Source: Oscheius tipulae
Taxonomy: Eukaryota; Nematoda; Chromadorea; Rhabditida; Rhabditidae
Assembly: GCA_037178975.1 (NCBI GenBank)
Contig: JASJZH010000002.1
Coordinates: forward strand, 7,491,501-7,555,500
Direction of reading: 5' to 3'
DNA length: 64,000 bases
Of the stretch, positions 54,465-64,000 are shown in pieces. The position numbers and the translations under genes are program-made. Position 1 is the stretch's first letter; the number at the start of each line of letters is the position of its first letter. The notes below the pieces were generated by a model. That model was not told where the DNA came from and did not search any database. It saw nothing but the letters and a program-made list of their open reading frames with translations.

Positions 54465-56075
54465 ATGCGGACGTGGGTACTTCTCCTTCTCGTCGGATCA
54501 GCCTATGCCATCCCGGTTGATAATGGTGTTGAAGGCGAGCCAGAGGTACTTTTGCAATTTGCAGTCAATTTCCACTTTTTACAGATTGAATGCGGTCCTA
54601 CCTCAATGACGATCAACTTCAATACAAGAAACCCTTTCGAGGGACATGTCTACGTGAAGGGACTTTTCAACCAGCCAGAATGCAGGACAGATGATGGAGG
54701 ACGACAGGTGGCCGGAATTGAATTGCCCTTCGACCAGTGCAACACCGCCAGAACACGGTCACTGAACCCAAGAGGTGTATTCATCTCTAACACAGTAGTC
54801 ATCAGCTTCCATCCCCAGTTTGTCACCAAAGTTGACAGGTTCGCCGTGCCCGACTGCTAAAGCTAAATCGTTAAAATTTAGAGCCTACCGTATACAGTGC
54901 TTCTACATGGAGGCAGACAAGACCGTCTCCACACAGATCGAAGTCTCGGATCTGACTACTGCCTTCCAGACACAGGTACAGTTATACCCAAGCTGCTAAA
55001 AGCGTCGAGACAGAAAAGATGAGAGGCAGGGAGACAACGAGACAAGAGAAGGAAAGATAGAGAGGGTTTAGGTTGTACCTATGCCCATTTGCAAGTACGA
55101 GATCCTGGACGGAGGACCGACCGGTCAACCTGTGCAGTTTGCCACCATCGGTCAACAGGTCTACCACAAGTGGACATGTGATTCGGAGACCACTGACACC
55201 TTCTGTGCAGTCGTTCATACCTGTACTGTCGATGATGGTAACGGAGATACTGTTCAGGTAAGCTGATTTCTCCCTTAGAGTTCACGACCTCAGTAGGCTA
55301 ACCAGCTAAGCTATGGGGTCGCACTGATAGTGAGATACTAGAAGACTGAATGACCCAATGCATAGAGTCCCTAGCCCAGTGAAAGAGGCTTCGGCAGGGA
55401 ACAGGTCAAAAATGCTTTTACAGATTCTGAACGAAGACGGCTGTGCCCTTGATCGTTTCCTCTTGAACAACTTGGAGTATCCCAGTGATCTGATGGCTGG
55501 ACAGGAGGCTCACGTCTACAAATACGCTGACCGGTAAGTTTTCTGTCTTGCCCGTTCTAGTCTTTCGCATCAGGTCACAGCTCTTCTACCAATGCCAAAT
55601 CAGTATCACTATCAAGGAGCCTGGAAGCGAATGTCCTCGACCACAATGTGCTGAGCCACAAGGATTCGGTGCTGTTAGAGTAGGCTTATCTATGTTCCAA
55701 ATTACAAAATCGTTTCAGCAAGGCACTGGCCCAACAGCTGGAAGTGCCACCGGAGCTGGAGCTGCTGGAAACCACACCAATGTGTTGGCTGATGCTGTGG
55801 CTGCCTCAGCTGTCAATGCTGTTCGACTCTTGAAAAAAAGAGAGGTCCAAAACGAGGCTCTCTTGGACGTCCGAGCTGAGATCACCACCTTGGACATTCA
55901 AGAGGGAGAACAGCCTGAAGCTGCTGCTTTCCGTTCCTCTGAACCACAACCAGTCTCTCATGGAATGTGTCTGTCTCCTATTGCCTTTGCCACATTCCTG
56001 GCTGCCGGCACCCTCGTGGCAACCTCCCTGTCCGCCGTTCTCTTCTGTGTTGCCAAACCGCACTACAAGATCTGA
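54465..56075 (+). CDS. ZP-domain cuticlin-like membrane protein (copy 2)
   Basis: About 410 residues over nine exons, ATG 54465, TGA 56073-56075. Same plan as copy 1: signal peptide MRTWVLLLLVGSAYA, conserved AIPVDNGVEGEPE, ZP domain (IECGPTSMTINFNTRNPFEG, HKWTCDSETTDTFCAVVHTC, LFYQCQISITIKEPG), a linker with N-glycosylation NHT, the dibasic VRLLKKREVQNE, and a C-terminal TM helix (FATFLAAGTLVATSLSAVLF). The linker after the ZP domain is longer than in copy 1 and is split by an extra intron with GTAGGCTTAT donor. Cuticle matrix role inferred from the family. Confidence 0.92.
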
Positions 56076-56274
56076 AGAAAGAGAGACATGGTGATCTAAT
56101 ATGGTACGGCAATATAATTATATACTTTGTTCACATGACACGTTGTGCGAGAGAAAATAAAAATTAAAAAATATGAAATCTTATTAGCTTCGAGTTTCGT
56201 CTGAACAGGCCTAGGCCCCATACTTTACGGCCGTACCGCAGTCCTGTGCTTATAAAATCGGGCTTTTGGCTCTT

Positions 56275-56395
56275 TGGGCTGAATACAGCATTTACTTCCC
56301 GATTATTTGAAAAATTGTAGCCCTTGATCTACCCTATAACTTTGCAGTACATCAAAAAATTTGAAAAAAAAAAAAAAAGGTTGTCTTGACTCTGG
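56275..56395. repeat. Palindromic MITE, diverged copy
   Basis: AATTGTAGCCCTTGATC opposed to CTATAACTTTGCAGTACATC, ending GGTTGTCTTGACTC after a poly-A run. Confidence 0.65.
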
Positions 56396-56454
56396 TCACA
56401 AAGGTCAGATTTTCGGCATGCTGATTTGCTACGCAACCTATTTGGAGCGGGTCA

Positions 56455-56590
56455 AGTCGAAAATCGAACTTTTCGAGGTTAAGACGATGTTTTTTAGCTT
56501 TTAGATGTTCTAAATAATTGTAAGCTGCTTTACAACTTTGCTAAACAACAGGAAGTCAAAAAATGCAGTCCCGAAAAGAGCGATTTTCAA
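56455..56590. repeat. Palindromic MITE, diverged copy
   Basis: Outer left arm TTCGAGGTTAAGACGATG, core TTTACAACTTTGCTAAACAA, outer right arm AAAAAATGCAGTCCCGAAA. Confidence 0.7.
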
Positions 56591-57297
56591 TGCTACTCTG
56601 GGCCCAGTTCAAACTTTGCCTGATTAAACGTTCCTTTTAGAACTTGATACCAAATAAAATCCTTTACAGTCTATCATTCTACTTCAAAATCTAGTCCATT
56701 ATTCCCCTCCAGACCCTCATCTCCCTATAAATTATCGTGTATGAGCCACAGGTCAAGAGGTGCCGTCACCATTGCCTAATTACAAACATCTTCCTCACAC
56801 AAACCCGCTACTAATTACAGTCTACGGCTAACAGGACACTAGCTTTCGTCGCCTAGTATGTGTTTGTCTAAATGTTAATGGCTGGCCAGGCTTGTTTTGG
56901 TCGAGAAAGCTTCCAGATAAATCATCTGGTGATTATCGCGCCGCATCGGGCGTAGGGGCGGGTTTTGTGTTCTGTTAGCAACTTGTAAGTTTCTTCTTTT
57001 CCCCCTATCGAGGGGAACTCACGAACTTTATGAGCTAGCCTGCCCAATTGGCGGGGTTTCCTTTTGCGGCGAGAGGAGAAAAGTCCTCTTTGTACCTCAG
57101 ATCAGCTGGCAGATAGCGTGCCGACAAACGGCTGTCCACAAGTTTGGGATTGTCAAGGTCGGCAGCTAATTGTTGGGAGGTCAATGTGTCAAATGTGTCT
57201 ATAAATCTCCTAGGGATCCGAGGGCTTCTGAAGAAGAAGAGACAGAAACAGAAACAGAACGGGCCTGACCGAAACTCACCTCATCGAACATTACACT

Positions 57298-57415
57298 TGT
57301 CGGAGTTAAGACAACTTTTTTTAGCTAAGTGACGTTCAGCAAAGTTGTAGAGCGGATCAAGGACTACAGCTTTGCAGAACAAACCAAAACTGGAAACTGT
57401 CCGTCTTGAACCAAA
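57298..57415. repeat. Palindromic MITE, CTACAACTTTGCA family
   Basis: Left GTCGGAGTTAAGACAAC and TTCAGCAAAGTTGTAG; right CTACAGCTTTGCAGAACA and CCGTCTTGAACC. Immediately followed by a SINE-like element at 57485. Confidence 0.8.
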
Positions 57416-57484
57416 AAGTGATATGAAAACAGGCACTAGCATAAAGTTATCATACAAAACGCGGAAGCTGTGACACCTTTTGTT

Positions 57485-57565
57485 CCCAATGGCTCAGGCG
57501 GTAAGTGTGCCGCCTGGAATCTATACATCTCGGATTCGAATCGCTCCCAGATCAGTCAAATTTTT
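57485..57565 (+). repeat. tRNA-derived SINE-like element, GGCGGTAAGC type
   Basis: CCAATGGCTCAGGCGGTAAG, B box CTCGGATTCGAATCGC, then a T run. Confidence 0.75.
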
Positions 57566-59029
57566 TTCGATCCATAGTGCCGAAAGTATCGGATTCTATG
57601 AGATCTTGCCAGTGTTTCAAAAAAGAATGGAAAAGAGAATGACCTGATCTGTAAACATTATTGATTCATGGTCCCTCCAAAAACTATTTTTCATGATGTC
57701 CTTCTACAGCAGGCGACTTCCCATCTTTATGGACCGTAAAAAGCTCCTGCTGGGTCTGTGTTTCGCCGACTCCGTTTATAGCCAAAGTCATTATCACCGT
57801 TGAAATCTTCACCGGATGGCTCTTACATAAACAATTTGGGAAGCGTGGATTGAAGTCGCCGAAAACGGGGATCAGGACGTGGAAAAGGATTTTGATAGCC
57901 CTTCTGTGACAAAGTCGTTAAAAATTCATAGTTCAACTATATAAATCTTAGTGGATTGGTCGTGTTAATGAATCTTAACTCCCTTCATAATGTTCCGCCA
58001 GGAGAGCACAGTCTGTAAAACTCGATGCGCCACCGCCATAAATCACGTATCTCCAGATAGGCGAGAAGGACAGACTAGGTGGGGTTCCTTTAATGTGTGC
58101 CGCCCGTGTGGAATAAAAACGGCTGGGGTGTCGGGTGAGGACACAAAACAAGAGCTTGACAGAAATTGTTCGACTTGCGAGATTCGAAAACAAAGGGGAT
58201 CGGGGGAGGTTAGACAGAGAGACAGTGACAGTGACAGTCTACTATTATTCAGTACGACATTGACACTAGCTATTACTTTGTTTATCCCCCTTTCATTACC
58301 CAACCAATCCCCTAATCTCACCACTTTCGAGCAGGTGAGTTAGCACCCCCATTCGATGATCCAACCCGCCGCACTCAATAGTCCATGTTATGCAAATGGC
58401 AGCGGAGGTCATCTACCGGGCGGCGCCTCCTTTTTTGGGATTACGGTAAGTGAGTGTTAATCTCGCACCGGCGCGACTCTGTCTCTCTGTGAACCAACAC
58501 AGTCAGACATAAAAGGATGAGCGTAATCCTGTTCGAGTATGTGCACTTGTTTGACTCCAAGGTGTCAGTCAGATCTCTGGGATGACATATTCAGCATTTT
58601 CGTACACCCAGGTTGAATAAACAATAAACGAGGTAAGAGGGATTAGTATTGCCGGAAGTTCAGGAGAAGTCCAGAAATTGAAGTGTCTATTGATACTGTG
58701 ACCCAATAATCTGGGGGCCCTTGAGTTCCAGCATCTGGTTCAGTTCCCAAGATTAGGGATGGCGCAACCGAATAATCGGCCTGTTTAACCGCTGACAAAC
58801 ACTTTAGCGCTACCGTAACCACACCTTATTGAGGAGAGTTGAGGCGGAAACGAGAGGGATGAGCTCCTGGAGTTGACAATAGTATCGGGAGCGGGAGATT
58901 GTGTTCAGAGTAGGAAAATATTTATTGGAGAAGAGTCAGTGTTCGGCCTCTCTTTCTCCCTGTCTCTTTGTCTCTGTCAACTGATTCCGCCCCAACTAAA
59001 GATGCAAAACACTCTGTTTTCAAGAGAAA

Positions 59030-59130
59030 CACGAAAAGTTCATCAAACGTAGGAGTCGAACCTCGCTCGTTCAGGTTTGTAGTCGGAGCGCTAGCCGGCT
59101 GCGCCACCGGTGCAAAGGTCGCGTTCGACT
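59030..59130 (-). repeat. tRNA-derived SINE-like element
   Basis: AGGAGTCGAACCTCGCTCG (B box complement), TTGTAGTCGGAGCGCTAGCC and GGCTGCGCCACCGGTGC. Confidence 0.75.
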
Positions 59131-59999
59131 TTTTCTTGATAGTAGAACCGAGCTGATTCGCTATTCATAGGGCAAAAATGTGCACTGTCCTCTCCCTAGC
59201 GACTGTCCGCGTACTGTCGGGGCGGTAAATGCCGGAAACGGCTCAGAAGTGCGTTAATCCGGTGGCAGGCCAATGACAGTGGGTCATCTGATACAGAGGC
59301 AAATTGCGACCTGAATTGTATTGCCCACTGCGAACTAATCCGTCGGAAGTTATCCGGACAATATTGACATACAGTAGCAGATCCAGACGGGATAATATTT
59401 GTGAAACTTGCTCAGTTTTCGTGTAACAATAACTTTTTGCGCGGATATCGGCTATCAGTGAAGTTTACCTTCGGCCAAGGTGTGCTGAAAGCAGTGTCTC
59501 GAATTTCAAAACAGGGGCAGGAGCAGCCTCCTCCCCCTACGTTCACACTCTCTTAGCTCCTGGCTGTCAACAATCAACCGTAATGGGATCATAACCCCAC
59601 GAACCATTATTAGTAACTGACACACCTGGCAGTCTGTGTTTTGATTAAATGCTTAGGTTTACCGTAATCAGCTGGCATCAAAGCACCGCTATCGGCAGTA
59701 AAGATCTTGGCGTTCAGCCCGAGTGGAACTATCCAAACTGTATTGGTTTTTCTTCATCCGATCATTAAGAAGTGCTTCGTCTTTTGCAAAGTGTACGACT
59801 GAGAGGGTAAGTTGCATTAATCCTGAGATAATGCTCCGGAATGGCAGAGATCGGACGAGACAGCACGATCCCTTTGTTTCCTCCTTTTCTAACTCCTGGT
59901 CTTCTTTACCTTCCGTTTTTTCAGCTTTTCCACTTTACCCGTCATATCACACATAATTCAAGAGTTAGACAAGAACTAGTTCTGTGAGCAACAAAAAAG

Positions 60000-60045
60000 T
60001 TTTATGAATCTAGGAATCGAACCCGGGATGCTTAGTACTTCACAG
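60000..60045 (-). repeat. tRNA-derived SINE-like element, B-box half only
   Basis: GGAATCGAACCCGGGATGC only; the A-box half is replaced by the adjoining MITE. Confidence 0.5.
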
Positions 60046-60049
60046 CTGT

Positions 60050-60175
60050 TTTTCGAGTACAAGGTCACATTTTTGTGCTTTGTTAGGTTTTGCAAGGTTG
60101 TAGTTTTTGATCTGCTCTACAACTTTGTAGAACATCGAAAAAACTAAAAATCACATCTTGAACCCGAAAAGAGAC
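60050..60175. repeat. Palindromic MITE, CTACAACTTTGCA family
   Basis: TTTTGCAAGGTTGTAG opposed to CTACAACTTTGTAGAACATC, with outer arms TTTTTCGAGTACAAGG and CTTGAACCCGAAAA. Confidence 0.75.
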
Positions 60176-60911
60176 TCCAAAATGAGAAAGATTCTCTACT
60201 TTTTCTTTTGCTATTGTGTCCTTCAACCCTTTTTTTCTCACGACACCCGAGATCACAAATGAGTTTATTAACAACAAACTGCAGCTTTCTTAATTCTCCT
60301 TATAAGAAACTCTACCTGAAACAATCTCGTTCGCTGACCTCATCAGAAAGCATTCAATTGAGAATGTTATTGTTTTCCATTCGTGAAAGTAATTCCATTG
60401 CGGCGCGCTACACAATAATCTTGTCATAAAACTTTCTTTCTCCCCTAGAATTTTATAAGACAGGCACACTGCTTTCAACAGTTTTTCTCTCGGCTGGCCC
60501 CACTCCCTTTTGTCTCTATCGCGGCTAGCGCATCTCCTCTGAGAACTCGGTGTCTCCTTTGCTTCCGCCGCCTATGGGAACTGCGATTAGTGAGTATAAC
60601 TGAGTACACGCTACTTGTTATTTATTTACTTTAACTGTCTCTCTATGTAATATTCCTTTTTAGATTCAGTAACTTTTAAAGTTTTTTCTTCTCTTAAACA
60701 TGACAGGCTTGACAAGTTAGTTTAAATAAACTATTCAGTTCTTTAAAGAACCAAAAAACGAACAAGGCTTTTCAGTAGATGTTGCGCACTCATACCATCA
60801 CTGTCTCGCTATAAAAGTTCTATATCCCTTTTTGACAGTAAGAGTACCGAGTATTGACTCGGTGTATTTGCCTCTAAAAAAAAGAGTCCAAGCACAAGTC
60901 AAACACGAGTT

Positions 60912-61108
60912 TCGTCGTATGACTCAGTCGGTTAGGACTCCGATTATAAACCAAAAGGAAGGCTGGTTCGAATCCCACGTTTGGCAAATGTTTTTGTCTT
61001 TTTATGATACGGAGACGCCTTTAGAAGGTGTACTGGTGGGCATACATTAGGTCGTCAGTTCTTAGTATTACACAGCTTCCAAGTAGGCGCGCCGAGTTCA
61101 AACGGGGT
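60912..61108 (+). repeat. tRNA-derived SINE-like element, full length
   Basis: ATGACTCAGTCGGTTAGGAC, GGCTGGTTCGAATCCCACG, T5, and the family tail GCGCGCCGAGTTCAAACGGG at 61087. Good reference copy, about 197 bp. Confidence 0.85.
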
Positions 61109-61699
61109 ATAGAGGTAGGCTAGCTAGACTATACACCAAGCCAAATTCTTTTCTAGATTTATAGTCCGTGCTTGTCAATAGACACTACTTACTTGTTATT
61201 TATTTTTTAGCCTGTCTGTCTCTGTGCTCTCAACGAGTTTCAGTTTGTAATTGTCTCCATCAAAAGTTTAACACTTTCAAGACTCTTTCTTACCTCCGCG
61301 CTTGACATTTATCTCAGCCGTGTTGCCCAATTTGTCTGTGGGTGGCATGGTGATGAATGACCGCGACAGGCGGGTGTCCTCCTCCTTCTCTCACACTAGA
61401 TGATCTCCGCCTTACAATCCTCACCAGAACAGTTGTTGCCAATTTGTGAACATGTCCCAGTCTTGACAAATTGGCGACTGATTAAACAAACATTCTGTAG
61501 AGAGAACTGGATAACAATTCAATAACTTTTTCCTGGTCTAGGAGACAAATCGAGAGATATCGAGGTCCGATTTCGGGTTGTGAGTCAGTCGTCGGTCTTC
61601 GATCGTTTCTTTTTTGATGTTTCTCTCACTTTTTGACAGCTGTCCCGAGAGACAGTTAAATTATGTCCGGTGGAAACAAAAGGACTGTTTCCGGAATAC

Positions 61700-61792
61700 A
61701 GATAAACAAGTTTTACGAAGACGGGAAACGGACTCGGCTCCTTTTACTTAGTAGTCAAAGCGCTAACCGACTGAGCCACGAGGGCCAAGGTA
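61700..61792 (-). repeat. tRNA-derived SINE-like element
   Basis: GGGAAACGGACTCGGCTCC, AGTAGTCAAAGCGCTAACCG, ACTGAGCCACGAGGGCC. Confidence 0.75.
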
Positions 61793-62784
61793 GGCGCTGC
61801 TTTCCCCGAGATAGGTGAAGTTAGATGAGGAGCACAGTACAATAAGTTTCGACCCATTTTGTGTACTTTGCGTGATTCAAAAAGCTACCCCACCTCTAGG
61901 AATACATATTTTCCTTGGGCGCATATACAAGAGGATATATCGAGTCGGAGCTGACGGAACAAATTAGCCGCTTGTCCATCCGTTCGACCGAAATATCAAC
62001 AGATAAGCAGCGGGAAGAGAGAGGCACGCATAGAGATTAGGTTGGCAAGGTTAACTGCTACATTTTTGGGATATACCAGAGATTGAGGCGGCTTCTATGT
62101 TTCGGCCTTTCGGTCAAATTGGAGAGGAAAAAGCCCGTAGACTTTATCAAGATGTTCAAAAACGAAACCGATTAACTTCCAGGCCGAGTCACAAACTACG
62201 GGATCGAAATTCATGCTTAGTTTAGTTCGTGAAGTGTTTTTTTTCTCTCCAACAGTCTACGGTAGAATGTTGCCTAACCCTTGTCGAATCCATCACCTTG
62301 ACGGCTACCAATCACCAGTTTCTTGTCATGTCTTGTCAAGGCTCTTGTCGGGAGAAAAACAGCCGCGAAAACATCAAATGTTAGTTCAATTAAACAGTGT
62401 TAAAGGAGCAGGCAGCCGTCGAAAAATCAATGGAAAATGGGATCAGCTTCTCTCGCACTCTCGCTCTCCCATGAAATGGGGCGGGGCCAAGTAGACGGCC
62501 TTCTGACCAATCCTCGTCCGTCGCCCAGCCACGCCCCTCCTCTGAAGGCTCTTCTCTCACTGTGTCAAGAGACCATCTATGTTTCTATTTGGACCATCCT
62601 GTCCCATTCAAATTGTACCGTAATCCTAGGGTAATGTGCCTGTTTCATTAGACGATTGCTTACTTTTCGCTAAATTTGTCTACGGATTACTGTAGCCGAA
62701 GAGACCAGTTGTCAAAACATTTCCACCCTAACAGCTGATAAACTGACATCGTTTGTTCTTCTTTCCAGTGTTTGACTAACAAAC

Positions 62785-62940
62785 CTCTGTCTTTCCCTTT
62801 CTCTCTCTCTCTCTCTCTGTCGCCCTGTCTCTGTCTCTCTGTCTCTCTGTCTCCCTGTTTCTCTGTCTCTGTATCTGTCTCTTTATCTTTCTCTCTCTTT
62901 CTTTCTCTATCGCTCTGTCTCTGTCTCTCTGTTTTTTCTA
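62785..62940. repeat. CTCTGTCT tract
   Basis: Over 150 bp of imperfect CTCTCTGTCTCTGTC-type units in non-coding DNA. Confidence 0.9.
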
Positions 62941-63552
62941 TTCTTAGACACCCAATCACATACAGTTTCTCCAAATAAAACCCATGTTTTCACACCTGGT
63001 CACTCAAGCGTCGAGCCTTTAACCGTTTTCTGAACAATTCAGTTATCAGGGACAGAGAGCAACAATAAACATTTTTCCCCCGCCTTGGTGGAGACGGGAA
63101 GCGTCGTCCCGTCAGCCATATTTTATCACTCTTATCAGCAACGGTAGTCTTGTTAGTTTGCGTTGCCTAAATAAATGAAGATAGCGCTTAACAGGCGTCG
63201 ACTTTTTTCTCCTCAAGTTGATGCTAGTAATTTAATTGCTGCTAGACAATTGTTTACCTTTTTTTTAAGACTTGTCTACTCCCGTCAGTCTGATCAAAGT
63301 CTGTTTTTGATTCCGAAAATTGCTTGTTGTGCCAAAAACACATATAACTAACTTGTTCTTCTTAATCTAGCATATCAGTTTAAGTCTCGAGTCTTGTTAG
63401 AGCATTACCTAAATTTCGCGTGCGATCGTTTCGTGAAGCCCCCTTGATTCTGAGCTACGACGAAGAAGTTGAAGCTTTGTACTTGCGTTGCGTCCGTTCT
63501 CTATGCAAATCTGCTAGAAATTTCATGATGTCAGGGGAAATTTGGCGCGGTC

Positions 63553-63660
63553 TCAGCACATTTGGCTCAGTCGGTTAGCGCTCCGCCTACGAAACAATAC
63601 GAACTAGGTTCTACTCCCCATCAAACCATTTACTATGCGTATCGAGCTCAAACAAACAGG
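63553..63660 (+). repeat. tRNA-derived SINE-like element
   Basis: TTTGGCTCAGTCGGTTAGCG, CTCCGCCTACGAAACAA, degenerate B box TAGGTTCTACTCCCC, short tail ATCGAGCTCAAAC. Confidence 0.75.
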
Positions 63661-64000
63661 GGACTAGTCTAGAAAGTCAGGAAGCAATTATATAAGTGTC
63701 TGTGAAACCAAGACTGTTATCAGAAAACTAAAAACGTTTTCAAAACTTTACTACTCACAACGTAGCCACAGGTTACCCTTAAAAGTTGCCACCTCTTTAT
63801 AAGACGCAAAAACTTGGGTATACTGTAGCTAAGGGACCAATCTTGTCAGTATCTCATGTCAACGAAGTAAATAACAGAAAAAAGCAACGGGACCATGTCT
63901 CTCTTCTTGTTTTTCGTCTCAACTTCCCAATAATATTTTCTTGGCTACGGTCATGGCTCAAACCTCAGAAAAAAGCTTGTGGAGCAACTGTTAGTTTGTT

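Larger units (their letters stand above)
56076..64000. other. Gene-free repeat-rich tract
   Basis: Nearly 8 kb with no exon chain on either strand. Holds at least four palindromic MITEs (56275-56395, 56455-56590, 57298-57415, 60050-60175), six tRNA-like elements and one long CTCTGTCT tract. It may be the upstream regulatory region of a gene beyond the window. Confidence 0.6.

Noticed and set aside
62687-62974. ORFs over the 62.8-kb pyrimidine repeat
   Set aside because: Translation is only repeated Ser/Leu or Arg/Glu/Asp from the repeat.
36748-63660. tRNA-like sequences as functional tRNA genes
   Set aside because: Stems do not pair well, A and B boxes carry mismatches, and copies share non-tRNA tails; they fit repeats better.
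1-64000. CRISPR arrays, bacterial operons, phage or viral genes
   Set aside because: Spliced eukaryotic genes throughout; none of these was seen.

Overview
The window is nuclear DNA from a nematode, chromadorian in style but not recognisably C. elegans. Four things point there. Introns are tiny (mostly 34-60 nt) and end in TTTTCAG, TTTTAG or AAG. Many start codons sit directly behind a TTTCAG-type acceptor with no upstream exon, as expected for spliced-leader trans-splicing. Genes are dense and often tail to tail. The gene content is typical: CYP33-like P450s, an hsp-16-like heat-shock module, cuticlin-type ZP proteins and an snf-type SLC6 transporter. Coding genes were rebuilt by joining exons by eye, so exon borders are inferences except where the reading frame forces them.

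Layout. 1-6.2 kb: three tandem cytochrome P450 genes on the minus strand, the first cut by the window edge. 7.1-10.5 kb: an unrecognised gene of about 19 exons (+). 11-13.1 kb: a poorly preserved coding region with an SH3-like exon. 13.3-14.7 kb: a bHLH-PAS factor (-). 15.1-20.4 kb: a perfect inverted duplication with two identical 1672-bp arms, each holding a divergent pair of small heat-shock genes around a shared heat-shock promoter. The 1.97-kb spacer holds most of a tryptophanyl-tRNA synthetase gene, whose 3' end lies inside the left arm. 21.7-24.7 kb: inositol-pentakisphosphate 2-kinase. 26.3-28.9 kb: mitochondrial-type NAD kinase 2. 29.1-35.0 kb: translesion polymerase REV1. 35.05-35.45 kb: a small basic orphan (-). 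37.1-40.8 kb: a secreted mosaic protein, Reeler + 4 EGF + ShK + nitrobindin-like domain. 41.9-44.0 kb: histidine acid phosphatase. 44.2-47.1 kb: SLC6 transporter (-). 50.2-51.3 kb: class-2 lipase. 51.8-56.1 kb: two tandem ZP-domain cuticlin-like genes with a 58-codon membrane-peptide gene between them. 56.1-64 kb: no gene seen, only repeats.

Repeats. Three dispersed types recur in introns and spacers: tRNA-derived SINE-like elements with Pol III A and B boxes and a shared tail; palindromic MITE-like elements of about 110-130 bp whose core reads TGCAAAGTTGTAG / CTACAACTTTGCA; and imperfect CTCTGTCT tracts in either orientation. There is also a perfect 26-bp hairpin near 7.0 kb and a separate fold-back element in a REV1 intron.

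Functionally this is a mix of stress response (sHSPs), detoxification (P450s), housekeeping (WARS, NADK2, IPPK, REV1), cuticle (ZP proteins) and secreted or gut enzymes (phosphatase, lipase). The strongest structural feature is the sHSP inverted module, which closely resembles the known C. elegans hsp-16.1/hsp-16.48 arrangement.
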